From assembly GCA_027924585.1 (NCBI GenBank), contig BSBM01000600.1, forward strand, positions 15,249,001 to 15,313,000: a stretch of 64,000 bases of DNA, written 5' to 3'. Shown one piece after another: positions 21,990-35,100 of this stretch. The first letter of the stretch is position 1. Each line of letters starts with the position of its first letter. The notes under the pieces are model-generated. The model was not told the DNA's origin. It did no database searches and was given only the letters and a program-made list of their open reading frames with translations. The translations under genes and the position numbers were made by a program. The DNA is from Larix kaempferi (Eukaryota; Streptophyta; Pinopsida; Pinales; Pinaceae).

Positions 21990-22651
21990 TAAGAGGCAGA
22001 TGTTGAAAGAACCAACTGTTTCCAATGTAAGTTGACAGGTCCGATCGACCATTCGCTAGATGTCGATTGGTTACACTGACAATACAGTTCTATAAGTGAA
22101 TGTAATAAAGCCTAGTCATTTGACATTGTTCTCTATGACGTTCATTATTACACCTCGAGGGGCAAATGCTAGTTTATTATATTTAATCACAAATGTTAAA
22201 AACAAAGGAAAAATTCGTACTTACTTGAACCCTAATGAAGATTGAGCTTGATCGAAAAACAATGAAACTCGAAAAATTGAATTTTTTTTATTTCTACTTC
22301 ATATTTCCAATGCTCTCCAAAACCCTAACCTTTCCTTATTACCTATGTATCGTTTCACAAAGGAAATACATTTTGATAACAAATGTAAAAAAGTGAACGA
22401 TTGAACTTTGAAAAATAAGATATATTTTAGACATGTTAACATAATATTACACGAGAGTCTACCAAAATGCTAATTAGCATCATGCACAATAATTTACATA
22501 TTGGTACCAATGTCAGATTATAGTCTAATATCTCTATGGTTGAAAATGTAAATGGCAGGTAAGGAAAACTGTGTTATATATTGTTGCCCAAATCGGCATG
22601 TTGGGCCAATTTACTCGACATCAAATTTAATGATTTCCCTAATTCTAAACT

Positions 22652-22820
22652 ACATATAAAAACATTAAAATTAAACATAAAATTCTAACACCGTATTATC
22701 ATTTGATTTTGGTAAAAAAAAATTATTTTCACTTCATATAAAAACATTAAAATTAAACGTAAAATTCTAACACCGTATTATCATCATTTGATTTTGGTAA
22801 AATAAATATTTATTTTCACT
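22652..22820. repeat. Tandem duplication, period 83 bp
   Basis: CATATAAAAACATTAAAATT at 22652 recurs at 22735, and both copies continue through ATTCTAACACCGTATTATCA and GATTTTGGTAAAA. Confidence 0.85.
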
Positions 22821-22821
22821 T

Positions 22822-22922
22822 AAGTTAACAAAGCTTTGATAAAATATATGTCTTAGCATTTCAGTTAACAAAGCTTTGATAAAATAGATGTCTTAGCACT
22901 TAAGTTAATAAAGCTTTGAGTT
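22822..22922. repeat. Tandem repeat, 40-bp period, about 2.5 copies
   Basis: AAGTTAACAAAGCTTTGATA with ATGTCTTAGCA recurs at 22822, 22862 and, partially, 22902. Confidence 0.85.
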
Positions 22923-24309
22923 ACACCAGCTTTTAAGTAAACATTTTGCTAAAATTATTAATTTGTATACAATAATGTAAGTTTTTATAAAGTATTTTTT
23001 TAAAAATAAAAATAAAAATGTTTAATTGTGATTTAGTAGTTGAAATGGGATATCATACTACTTTGGATCTCATAAAAATAAAATTTTAAAATATAAATTA
23101 TAAACGAAATTTGATAAGCATATATTAATTCGAACCATTTTAAAATTATTTTCAACAACATTGTTAGCATTGTGATTTATAAAGAAATGATTAGCATTCT
23201 AATTTGTTGTTGCAAAACCTAATGTTACATTCTTTTTAAATGTGTGGTTCTTTTGAGTTTTAAACTTTTATATTTTTACGTCGTAAGGAGTTTTCTATAT
23301 ATGAATCCTATGTTTTTCCCATGTTTGCGGTCGAATGTTATTGAGGGATGTGTTCAACGACCATCCAGACTTCATCTGTCGCTCGACCACCATCCATCAT
23401 TCATGCCATCGTTTGTCATTTGTGCTTGCTTCATCATTTCGGTGACATGGTCCTTGGTGGAAACTGCTTTCTTGGAGACATAATCCGAAGTGATGATGAA
23501 TAGATTTGCGTCGACCTCTTTGACCGACTATAATTTCTTGCTTGCGTTCTCCTTGGCTTCTTGGTAACACTTTTTCACCTTGAGCGATGCCATGGCATTC
23601 TCCTACGCTACATTGCAGTAATATTGGGGAGTCTCAGAGTGTCCTTGGAAATGCCTTGGCTCTTTTGAGTGTTTTCCATGTGCTCAACGGCCACTCTTTG
23701 CATGATCTATTTAAGAGCAACAATGTTCACCTTCAAACTCCCGTTCCATTCCATCTTAGGCTCAAGCTCTTGCTTGGCCTTCCCTATATCCCATATTATT
23801 TGTTGCCTCCCCAATTCTTTTGACATACAATGTCTCCCTCCCAATTGCATTCACCTAGGTATATTATTCTCTTCATATCAAGCATATTTGGTATGGTATA
23901 CAAGTATTCTTAGATTGTTCTCAAGTTTGTATTGGGTTTATTTAAATTCGAGGACTATTTTGTATAATAATGTCTTTTGTATGCATATAATCTAGTGAAT
24001 TAGATGATAATTTTTAGGTATATGCATTGCACAGTGATCGACAATGTCACTAGATCAAATTCCACTAGTGATAGACCTGAGGCCTCAATATGATTCCCTT
24101 ATGTTTGATGAGGATTACAATTGTTTTGGCCTTTTTCATTTTCCCTTTTTCAATAGGTATCAAACTATTGTTGTATGTATTCATTTATGACATTAATATG
24201 TGGTTTTAGATTTGGATGACACATTATATCCATTAAGTTTCAAACTTGTTGCAACATGCACCAACAACATCAAAGGTAATCTCGCTGCTCTCTAAAAAAA
24301 TACGCAATT

Positions 24310-24517
24310 TGTTAGGTGCCTAATAGAGGCACACATGCAAATGACTAAACGCAGAGCCAATAGACACCGGAAATGATAAGCGTGAATATGTTTCATTAAG
24401 AGGATGTGCATATAAATACAATCATATGTGACCCTTGGATTCGTATTCCAAGGAGTCTCTTGGACTTTTGAAGGTGGCTATTTGCCTTCACCTACCCTGA
24501 AGGATTAGGTTCCAACA
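24310..24517 (-). repeat. LTR-like repeat, minus orientation, with PPT
   Basis: Read on the minus strand it starts TGTTGGAACCTAATCC and ends GGCACCTAACA, 208 bp. Just inside it (24518 onward) the minus strand reads AAGGGGGAGTT, a PPT, so this is the 3' LTR of a minus-strand element. It is homologous to the plus-oriented LTR at 26936-27184 but clearly diverged. Confidence 0.78.
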
Positions 24518-26935
24518 AACTCCCCCTTAATCCAAAAGGTTGTATATGAGTCCAAGAAGAGAGCTGAAAACTGGAGAAGGATAGCTACAAATGGTCGAAG
24601 AAGTTCTCTAAATCATAAGTTAACATAAACCAATATCTTCTACTAAATGGTTGGTTTTAAGCTGACCACAATCTGATAGATCCCAACAACTATAAAGTTG
24701 TGAACCATGAAGGTGTTTTAAGGATGACCACAAACTCCAGAACTTGCCTTGAAGGCTCAAATGTTATTGGAACATTCTGAAAGGCTAGCATGAGTGGTTT
24801 TAAGTTGACCACAAATTATGGAACTTGGCTCGAAAGTTAAGAGGTTCCTAGAACATTCCAAAAGGCTTGTAGAATCTGATGCATTCTACTAAATGAGTAG
24901 TCATGGATCTGGCTCTGGCTACAACTCTAAGTTTGGTGGGATCAAGGATTTGAATCTGATATAGGCTCGCTTTTTCTCACTCACTTCAACTAAAAACACT
25001 TAGTCCATCATTGGTATACAAAATGTCCATATCTTACATGACAATTCCAAAAGCAATTTTCTCAACCACCCTCTCTAGAAGAGATACAAGAATTGGCACA
25101 TTTTCAAGCCATAGACTGCCCAATAACGATAGGATTTCATACATTTGAGGTATCTCTGTCATCAAGGAATACACAAAGTTCTATCGTAGACTGCCCCAAA
25201 ATTGAATAAGGGGGTTTAAAGACAGTTGTGCATGTGATGATGCACATAGTTTTTTCCCAATAGAATCTTATGTCTAGTTTTGACACTTAAACCTGCAACT
25301 TGCCAATTAGTACATACACACATGGAGGAAATGCATTAATAATGGACAAATCAAACTCGAGAAATATAAAGAATCGTGAAGCATCCATACCTGAAGATCA
25401 ATTCAACTTTAGAATCAGTGTTCCGAGCTAGTTTTGTTTAGAACATCTCTTTTTTGTAAGTTCATTTTTTTTGTGAGTTGAGTTGTTTGTAAATGAGTGC
25501 ATTCTCTGTTGAGACTGACACACTCTAGCTACTGAGCTGAAAATATTTTGTTGAGTCTATTTGTAAAGGGAGGCATTGCAAGAAGCCACCGGTTTAGTGA
25601 TTGAGTCTGCTTGGTCCTTCCTGCACAAGGAGGCCTCAACAGTTCTTATAATGTCTCAAACTGAAGAAATATTATAGTTGTTGAACACTCTAATACTTAC
25701 TAATGTAAACAACTCAATCACATTCAATAAATAAACTCTTCAAATTGTTATCACACATCTGCAATATTCAAAAGCCAAATAGTACAATGTACAACACAAG
25801 AATCAACATTCTGAACTATTGTTTGCTCAGAACAACCCTCTCTGTGAAGATGATTCCTATCAACTACAAGCACATAGTGAAATAATGTCAGAAGATGTAC
25901 AACCTATTCGAAGTTCCGAGTGCCAACATAGTGATTGAGTTGGCCATGTGAATGATCAATGTTTTGATCTTCATCATTTTTAGCATTGTGGGAAGCATAA
26001 CCATTCTTCAGATAGATGTTCAACACTGAAGAAACCTGCAAGATTGAAACTGGCAACATAAAATTTTATTGCTTCCTATCTTGTACCTGACAGGGGGGAA
26101 CATTATTTCAGGCTTCAAGTTTCTAAGCCTTATCATCCTGAAAACATGTAATCAAGACCTTCCTCAAGTAATCCAGAACAAGTGAGCATAAGCCACAACC
26201 AATTTCGGAGGCCGGATTTAGAGATGTAGCCAGAAGATAGAAGAGATCCATGCTCCAGTACTCATGAGTTCGTGTCATTCTGTGTGTAGTTTTGACACTC
26301 ATAACCACCATGAGACTTTCCACTCCTCACGTTGTTACCGACAATGGGGAATGATAAACCGTAAAAAATAAGCGAGCAAGAACAAGCGAGCCAGAACAAG
26401 TGAGTTTGAACCAAGTCAATGTCATGTTCGACTGAGCTCTAGTTTGTTTGTGGTCATCCTACAACCACCAATTTTGAGAGCACCTTCTATTAGCATAAGA
26501 CACCGGCTTCTAGCTAAATTAGTTGGCAAAATATTGTCAAGTTGGAAATGTTCAGCTATTGGTCACTGTCCAATTCATGTTTTCATCTCTCTTTTGGTTT
26601 GTGGTCAACCCAAAACCACCATTTTCTAGAGAACTGTTGAGCCTTCGTGCCAAGTTCTAGAGAACCTCTGAGCGAGAGTTGTCACCAAGTTCGAATGTTT
26701 GTGGTAATCCTTAAACGACCCACTTAGTAGAAGATTTTAGCTTTTGTCAACGCTTTTGGTTTGTGGTAAGCCAAAACCACCACTTCAGAGAGAACTTTTA
26801 TTTAGCAAGAGATTCCAACTTCTGCTAACTTGCTGGGAAAGTTGGAAATGTTTAGCAGTTGGTAGATGTCCACTTCCAGTTATTCAAATCTCTTTTCTTG
26901 GACTCATATACATCCCTTCAGATCAATGGGGCAAT
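24518..26935. other. Sequence between two outward-facing related LTRs
   Basis: The outer parts (about 24518-24900 and 26440-26935) are inverted repeats of each other. They share GGACTCATATACA next to the PPT and several TTTGTGGTCAACCCAAAACC-like phrases. The centre (about 24900-26440) has no recognisable coding and no obvious PBS. The most economical reading is two 3' ends of one retroelement family joined head to head. Confidence 0.55.
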
Positions 26936-27184
26936 TGTTGGAACCTAATCCTTGGTGTTAGGAAAACTATTATGTTATTATGTCCCTATTCACGTGAGAA
27001 GAAGACCAAGAGTCCTAGGTGAATAGAAAAAGTCAAGAGGAGTCCAAGAGACCACTTAGAAGACAAAACCAAGGGTCATATAATGTATTATATTGTATAT
27101 TTGATCAATGAGAATATGTGCTTTGATGCCTATCTTTTCGGTCTTTGTGTGTGACTGCCTATTTGCCCTAATGGGCACCTAACA
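26936..27184 (+). repeat. LTR-like repeat, plus orientation
   Basis: It starts TGTTGGAACCTAATCC and ends GGCACCTAACA, 249 bp, preceded by a weak purine stretch (AATGGGGCAAT). It shares termini and internal phrases (AACCAAGGGTCA, AGTCCAAGAGA) with the minus-oriented copy at 24310-24517. The flank TAATT at 27185 resembles CAATT at 24305. Confidence 0.75.
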
Positions 27185-29797
27185 TAATTTTACTACTTTT
27201 TACGAATACAAATTTCAAGATTATAATATAAACCAGGTTTGAAATGCCCCTTGGAAAGCTTAAGGTTGCATATTTGGAGTTCCAATATATTAATTTAGTT
27301 TCCTTTTATGAGAACTTGAGATATGCATCTCCAGCTTTGCAACTTGATGGTTGCTAGACCAAGGGTTGGATGACTCTCTGTTAGTGCTAAGATACAATAC
27401 ATATAATGTACAGTCTAGATTTAATGCATCGTTACACTGGTACACAATAAGAGATGGATGATGGATCCACCCCTCCCTTGTTCGTCTTTGGCACTGAGCG
27501 AACTTGTGAGGTTTGAATTGTGCTTGAGGTCCTGTTGTTGTATGACAGATTATGTGAATCAAAAGCTTGGAGTTGAGGAAGCAAAATTCTAGAATTGTGC
27601 AAATAGTTGTAGAAGACTTATGGGACAAGTATGGATGGGCTCACAGTAAACATTCAATCCCTTTTGTTTGATGGAATTATACATTGTATTTCAAATTTGA
27701 ATGTTAAAATGGTTGATCATGGGGATCTTCTATAGCCAACTGCTATGATAGTTATGTAACCTTCCAGCTGGAATAGGTATAACAAGTAGCTTAAGAATGG
27801 CATCATGAGCTTCTTGTGTGGGCTTCTTTGATTTTCCCATGGTAATTGATGCACAATTTTACCCATATCTATGTATAATATGACAAATATGGATTTATGT
27901 TCACCCTCATGGTTGTGAATTGCAATTGAATTGATGTCCTCTGTGACTTGACTTTCATGATTTCGTTGCCAATTTATGACCATGTTGTTGGACCTGCAGT
28001 CAATGGGCTATGAATTTGACTATGATGATTACTATAGGTAGTTTAGAAATATTAGGCCCTTAGGTTTTTGAATTTACAGTTAACTAACTTTTTCTACAAA
28101 ATCAAAGAAAATGTCATAGATTATCCTTTCGCCATTGTTTTCTTTTGCCCTAAGACCATGTCTTGCTTCACTTGAAACAAATATTTCTCATATTGTTTTG
28201 TTCACAAAAGATTTCCATAAGAAAATATTAAACCATATGTTGTGCTGAAGAGCTCTTTATTAAGCATGCCTCGGTGGAAAATTGTAAGCTCATGTAATCC
28301 CGTCAAATCCTCTGTAGGATCTTAACACATAATGATGGAGCCTAAGATTTTTGGAAATATGGAAGCATGCATCTTAACTCTTTTTATGTGAAATATATAT
28401 TCACAAATGGTGACAAAGTTCATACTGCAAAGGTCTTTAACATGTTGGGTTTGGAAGATTGCTTTGAAGGCATATTATGCTTTGAGACACTTAATTATCC
28501 TTCACAAATTGCTGAGAGAAATAATGACTAGCATATGATTATTGTTAACTCTACAATCCCAAAGACACCAGTCATTTGCAAACCCTCAAAATTGGCCATA
28601 GAGCAAGCTCCCCCCCTTGCATATGTTAATCCACAAAGAACAGTATGAGACCAAAGCTTTGGTGGCCATTTTCCTTCAGCTACATCATTTTTTGTGTGAA
28701 TCTGTGATGAATCATATATTACATGAAAGATCAATATAGATGTACATCAGGATTGACACATGTGGGTGGCATAGAGTGGTCATATTAAATCCCCAAACTT
28801 GAAGAGTAAATTTATATTTTCTAAGGATGGCCATCATAGTTAAAATCTAGAGAGTTAGTGCTAATCTAAATGTAGAAATGAATGACTTAATTGTTTTATG
28901 AAAAGCCATATTACAGTAGGATTTCAACGAAGAGATGCATGTTAATCTGCTTACATCCCATATTCTGACCAAACATCCACATCCCTTTTCAACAAATAAA
29001 GGTTATAACAAGAATATTGCACTTAGCAGTAGTCCAGTGCCAAAACATAAAGTTGTGTGACAGTGGTGTTCCAACAAGAAAGAGATTTGTATTACTCTGA
29101 TCATATCCTACATGCTGCCAAATCATCCACTTGTCCCTAAACTAAATCCCTTTCTAACAAAGAGGGTCTAGAAAGAAATATTCTACTCAGTAGTAATCCT
29201 TCCCAAAACATCATGGCAACCTTGAAATTCTACATCACATAATCACCTGTTTCTTACATGTGGCAGACCACACAAAATCTATTTTTCCTTATGCATATCA
29301 TTTTCATAGTGCCTTGTCTAAATCTGTTATGTTTTGCTATAGATTTTCTTTTATGATAGCCTTCATAATATAGCAATAGGAAAGTATGCAGACCTACACA
29401 CTGTTTTGGCAAGACCACATGATTGTAAAGGGGATATGATGGTTTTGTAAAAAGGCATAACCGGTACAATCTTATTTTAATTTTAATATCGGTTTCCACT
29501 ATTATCATGAGGTGGGCACTTCGGTTTGAACAGAGGGAACACAATTTCTCCTTGAAAGTATTCACAACATTAGAGAAGTTATGCCTAAGATATGAGAAGA
29601 AGATGATGCAAAGAGGTTAAAAAATGTTGCGTGTTCAAGAGTAGTAGTTGTAGCTATTGAAATTGTTGTCACTGCATAAGCCATGATCTCATTGAATGAG
29701 TGAATGGAGGATTTCCTTTGGAGTTCTTCACTGTAGAAAAATCCTTTGCTGTAATATTGTTAGAGCATGTATCTTAGCTGGAGGATCCCATTTATTG
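27185..29797. other. No feature recognised
   Basis: Only short ORFs without recognisable domains are present on either strand. The composition is unremarkable AT-rich DNA. I see no tandem arrays or terminal repeats here. Confidence 0.5.
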
Positions 29798-30431
29798 CAT
29801 AGTAGCATAATTTGGCCGTACTGGACTTTCGTGTACGGAAATTTCGAACAATTCAGAATTCGTCTAATATTTGGTGTAGGTGTAATACGAATACGGGCTC
29901 CTATCTAAATTTTAAAAACCAATTTTAAAAATCCAATTTTGAATTATTTAAACAATATACCATTCAATTTGATACATCGCTAATTCATTAAGCATTCATT
30001 AATTAATTCAAAATCCTTGAGAGTCAATTGTAAGTAGTGGTAAATACTTCTTTACTTTCTTATTAAAATAATTATTAATAACGATATCTCTCTCACACTC
30101 ATGACATCCCAACTTGTTAAAATAATTATTAATAACTAATGGGGTCTCTATCACACTCATCACATCCCAGCTTGTTGAGATTTTATATTTTTGTTTTTTA
30201 AATAGTATTTTTGGTTATAAATATTATGTCTAAAAAGAAATGAATATTTTTTTTATTTTTTTATTTTTTTTTATTTTTAATATTTAATAGTTGATATTCA
30301 ATATTTTATTTAAAAAATTATATATGTTTAAGAAGTCTACTTTCGTATTTTATCTGTAGTAGATTTTTTCGTTACGTATTTTTTCCGTATCTAATGGTAT
30401 TTGTATCCGGTACTCTAATTATGCTACTATG
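29798..30431. mobile_element. Small non-autonomous TIR element (MITE-like), 634 bp
   Basis: CATAGTAGCATAATTTGG at the left end pairs with the reverse complement of the right end (CATAGTAGCATAATTAGAG), with further partial match into GTAC/CGG. Flanking octamers ATTTATTG (29790-29797) and ATTTACGG (30432-30439) agree at six of eight positions, compatible with an aged 8-bp target duplication as in hAT elements. There is no ORF. An internal tandem duplication of about 65 bp (AAAATAATTATTAATAAC, then CTCACACTCAT or TATCACACTCAT) lies at 30064-30180. Confidence 0.7.
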
Positions 30432-30944
30432 ATTTACGGATACACATTAATCAAGGTATCAAATATTTCAATAATCTATATTTTCATGACAAAATCTTCT
30501 CTTAGGAATAGATTAAAAACCCTTTCATGGTCGCATTCGTTTCATCACACTTTACTTTTACACCACGGGGGATTTAATATTTATGCCATAAGGCATTTTC
30601 TATTTGGTGAACAATATGTTTTTTCCCTGGGGCGTCGATCTTGGTTAGACGACCATCCAAAGTTGTAAGATCGTCGATCACATTCATGGTTCAACAGTGA
30701 ATTATCCTTCACATCAATATGCTCATGAATGTGAATGGTTCATCGTTTCGATAGTGAAGGGAGTAGGAGCTGCCCTTATTTCAATGTTTGTATGACTGGT
30801 GGTGAAGAACCGAGGAGCGGAATTCTCATATATAGAATTGATCACCATAAAGGGAGTCACCATCAAAGGTCACAGGTAAAAATCTCATATCATCCCATTA
30901 CTTTTAGATCTGTACCAATTACGAATCCTAAACCAAATGCATTA
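30432..30944. other. Old repeat split by the second LINE
   Basis: No gene is recognised. It shares phrases with 23230-23400. The text running up to 30960 continues at 38029 beyond the LINE, where the open frame would go on as IDLETT, so the LINE landed in a pre-existing sequence of unknown nature. Confidence 0.45.
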
Positions 30945-30960
30945 CCTCAAGTTATTGACC
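30945..30960. repeat. Left target-site duplication of the second LINE
   Basis: CCTCAAGTTATTGACC is identical to 38013-38028. It adjoins the T run that represents the LINE poly(A). Confidence 0.92.
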
Positions 30961-31340
30961 TTTTTTTCTATAAGCAAGAAAAATTATATTAAACATGAAC
31001 CTTCATTACAAAAAATATCATGGCTCACAGGGCCTTTCATGCCCAGATAGTCTGTAACACAACCCTACTACTAGATCCATTTGTTCCTCTAAACCTTCTA
31101 CACCAAAACTATCTATTCCCATAACCCTTTTACAATAACCCCGACCAAAAACTATCTCAAAAAGACCTTCAAACTTAGATTGAACAACCTGCATAAAATA
31201 CACTACAGCCGAAGTGGAAAGAAACTACATAGGTGGATACTGCGGGTAAGTCCCGTCAGCACCATAACAACCTCCCTGAACTAAAGAAACAAAATCATCA
31301 GACAAAAACTAGTAAGTATCATAAAACAACCCAAAACCCA

Positions 31341-31936
31341 TCATTTGGGAGCCTGGGCGATGTTCCTATGGATTGGAGTGTCAGAGCAAAGATTGCAGAG
31401 CTTGTGGTCGTCTGCAGAAGATGACTGGCCAGACGAGCCATGAATAGGGCAAGTTCCTGGAGGACACGGAGCGGGGGAACCAACAGCAGCACCCTGGGTC
31501 TCCGGAGACAGGCCAAGTTTTTGAGCTATACGGTCGATCATCCTTCGCATTGAGTAATTATCATCCAAGTGCTCTTTCCAAGCTCTTGCTAGTTCATCCT
31601 AGCCCAAAGCATTGTTTTCCTTGTCCATCATCACATGGGCCAGGATCTCCTTAGTAACCCAATAGGTGGTGACAATCCTGTCATAGGCAGAAAGACGCCC
31701 AGCTGTAGTCCCTGGGTCACTTATCCACTCTTAAACTTCCTCTTTGATAGTTTCAATATCCATGGCTTGACTTGCTCCCACAGGTCCTTCTCAACCCGTT
31801 CAATTTCCTCCCTGATAATAGGAGGGATACGCTTGCGAAAGAATTGGGCGACCTGCCCTACTTTCCGAAGCTCACGGGTCGTTTTCCTCCTACCATCAAC
31901 CTTTTTACCCTTACGTACATTCCTCTTCGGAGCCAT
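31341..31936 (-). pseudogene. Third reading frame (ORF3) downstream of LINE ORF2
   Basis: About 254 bp past the end of ORF2, on the same strand, an ATG at 31936 opens a very basic start (MAPKRNVRKGKKVDGRRKTT). It continues with a helical, charged stretch (VAQFFRKRIPPIIREEIERV) to about 31740. After a frameshift it goes on in another frame with TTAGRLSAYDRIVTTYWVTK, ARAWKEHLDDNYSMRRMIDR and a Pro/Gly/Cys-rich end, stopping at 31341. Total length is near 200 codons. The protein-like composition across the frame change suggests a real former gene, not chance. No family is recognised. It could be a LINE accessory protein or a host fragment carried in the 3' region. The other two LINEs in the window show nothing similar. 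Confidence 0.55.
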
Positions 31937-32189
31937 TGCACCGATCACTCAAAGCAACAGATAATACCACAATCTCTCTTGATAGCACCCAACGCAACTT
32001 TCCAAAACATACAGAGACAGAATGTAGGGAGGAGGGGAGTGCTCTGAATAAATAGCCAAGCGTTGCAAACAAAAATCGGTAAACATACTAATTTATCTCA
32101 ACATGCTATTGGGTTGCATGAGAAACCCATACCTCTCTCGACTACTTTTCCTGGTTCCCCATACCTCTCCTTTCAATGGCCATAGGTGG

Positions 32190-35100
32190 CTACATGATCT
32201 CCACATAATTGAAAATCGGGGTGAGATCATGGGAAGTCATATCCTGGTTTAATACTGAAGCACCAGTTTCGCATGATGATTGATGATGGGATGACATCCA
32301 GGTGTTGAGCGGGCTTGACACATGTGCGTTCGTCATAGTAACCGAGGCCAGACTCATGCGCCCCATCGTGTCCTGGTACAGCCTTATGTCATGGGCTGCC
32401 AGGTGGGAGCACTGGATTTGCCAGTCATTACCTCCCTCGTCCGATAGTTGTCCTTCAGCCACCCTAGATCCGTTGCATTCCTTGATATTTGCCAACAGGT
32501 CAGCCTCCTTGTTTCCATCACATTTAACATGGGTGAAGGACCAAGCGTGGCGGCCACAGATGAGGGCAGTGAGCCTTTCAACCCAATACATTAGTCACCA
32601 ACTCTTCACAACTTTGGCTACAGTTTGACCACCTTGTATGTTCTTGACCATTTGGATGATGACGTGCGAATCCCCTTCAATGACCATGGGTTCCCAGTCA
32701 TTGTAAATGGCAATTATGATGCCATGAAGCAATCCTTCGAGTTCAGCCGCATTGTTGGTGTCGTGTCCGATATTCCCATATAAGTATCGAAGAATAACAC
32801 ACTCACTGTTTATGATAACTCCTCCAAATCTTGCTGAATCGGGGTTCCCCTTGGACGCCCCGTCAAAGTTTAGCTTGAAATGGCCTCTGGGAGGAAGGTG
32901 CTAGAGACGAGGACTGGAAGGGGCCGCCATCCAGGCCCGAAACCTTCTCCAAAATTGTGGAGAGTAGTCCAACCCCCATCTTGCTAGAATATGTTTTTCT
33001 TGATCGTCCATTTCTCAGTCTCTTTCTGTCCATGGGGTAATTTTAATGGTTTCCTGGATAAGCTTTCTGACTTGGTTCCAGACAATCAGAATTGAATTCT
33101 TCTTGCCTTCAAAGATCCTCCCATTTCTCTCCTTCCAGATATCCCACATTAGAGAACCCGGAAGCATGAGCCATATTTTAAGGATGACAGGATTTTTGAA
33201 TGCCTCCTTATCCCAATTTTCAATAGTCTGGGGTGGTTTCCCTTTGACCCAGTCCGTCCTTCGGAAAATTGCTGCTCCACATTCCCACAGGGAAGAAGCT
33301 AAGGGACAAGAGTCTAAAATATGGTTTATAGACTCATCCTCTCCTTCGCAGAGAACACACCAAAAAGGGTCATGCATGCCTCTTCGTATGAGGTTCTCAC
33401 CTGTCAGGATACGCTTGTAAGATACCAACTAGATGAAGGTAGCAATTTTAGGCCAAGGGTTAAAGTCCCAGACTGCCTTCCAGTCCATCCTAAGAGGTGG
33501 ATCCTCTTGGTTAAATAGCAGGTCATAGGCCTCTTTAGTGGAGTAAATTCCTTTGGTTTGGTACGCCCATCTGAGTTTATCCGGTTGGTTTTGGATTCGA
33601 ATGCAACGATCCTACAAGGCATCCATGATCTTGGGTATCTATTCCACTGGGAAACGTTGGTCCCACCAATTTTGTGGGTGCCATTCATGGAGTTCCTCGT
33701 TAACCTGTTCTTCTCTCCAAAATTGACAAACTTTTATTAGGCCTAGATCTTTGGCATGGGACCAACTATTATGAACTTCTTGCTGGTTAGTGATCCTTGG
33801 CAGCTGTTGCCAGGAATCACTCCAGAAATTGACATTCTTAACATCCCTAATTTCCCCAAAACTATGACTCTGGACAATCCTTCTATTTGCATGAGCATAA
33901 TTCCATATATGAGATCCTTGTGAGTTTTCATTGAATCTAATCAAGTATTGCTTGGGTTTCCCTGAGCGTACTTACTGTGCCAAATCTTGGCCCAAGGTTC
34001 TTCTTTTTGCGACACCCAGTGCCACCAAATCTTTGCACCGATAACTTCACAATTCTTCTCCGGATCTCTCAGCCCAAGACCACCCTGAACCTTTGGTTTG
34101 CAAACCGTGTCCCAGCTAACCAAATCCCACCGGTGTTTGGCTTGATTTCCTCCCCATAAGAACTGACTTTGGATTGATATTATTTGCTTTAGAACTGATT
34201 TAGGGGAAGCCAAAGTGGAAAAAAGATAGATAAGCATGGCTTGGAGAACAAATTTCACAAGCATAGTTCTGCTGGCAAGGTTAAGAGGCATGTAAGCCCA
34301 GTTATCCAATTTCCTTCTTAATTTCTCCAGGAGGTCCTCCCAGTAGACTTTCCTAATCACCCCATCAGCAAGAGGAGCACCAAGATATTTGGATGGAAGG
34401 GAGCTCCCTTGGAAGCCCAGGATATGAAGAATATTCCTCTGGTGAATCCTTGGAGTATTGAAAAAGAAAACCCGGGATTTAGTATTATTCACTTCCAGCC
34501 CAGAAGCATTGGCAAAAGAATTCAAACATTCCTTTAAGGCCCTTGCTTCTTGCACTGAAGAATGACCCATCAGCATGGTGTCATCCACAAATTGTTGGTG
34601 TGAAATAGTCTCCGATCCATTATGAAGGTTCAAACCTTTAAGCTCCCTTCTATCAATTTTGTCTTTGATAACCCTGCTCAACCCTTCTGCCATAAGGATG
34701 AACAAGAAAGGGGACAGAGGATCTCCCTATTGGATACCCCGCGAAGGAGTGAATGTTCTAGTAGGGGAGCCATTCAAGAGGATAGAGAAGAAGGCTGTAG
34801 AGGTGATATTAATTATCCAATTGACCCAGTCCTGGTGGAAACCATAGGCCGCAAGCATCTCTTTCAGAAATCGCGAACTTAATTTATCATAGGCTTTTGA
34901 AATATCAAGATTTAACAACATACTAGGTTTCTTAGTGATTTTCAGAGAGTGGATAACTTCATGGACCAAAATGATACCGTACAGAATTTGACGCCCTTCC
35001 ACAAACCCCGACTGTTCTTAGGCCACCAGGACAGGGAGGAGAGGCTTTAGCTGGTTAGATAGCACTTTGGTTATAATCTTGTAAATGACATTACAGAGCG

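Larger units (their letters stand above)
21990..24309. other. AT-rich noncoding DNA
   Basis: No gene is seen. TCGA sites continue around 22040-22065 and 23330-23525. Two small tandem duplications are listed separately. The stretch 23230-23400 shares scattered phrases with 30520-30680 (for example CGACCATCCA after TTTTCTAT and ATGTTTTT), so both are probably copies of one old repeat. Confidence 0.5.

Noticed and set aside
24305-27189. Single intact element with inverted LTRs
   Set aside because: The two LTRs are diverged and differ in length (208 and 249 bp), so one simple insertion is not established; reported only as a question.
27290-27983. Possible host gene exons on the minus strand
   Set aside because: The translations (27290-27628, 27717-27983) show no recognisable motif and no splice-consistent connection.
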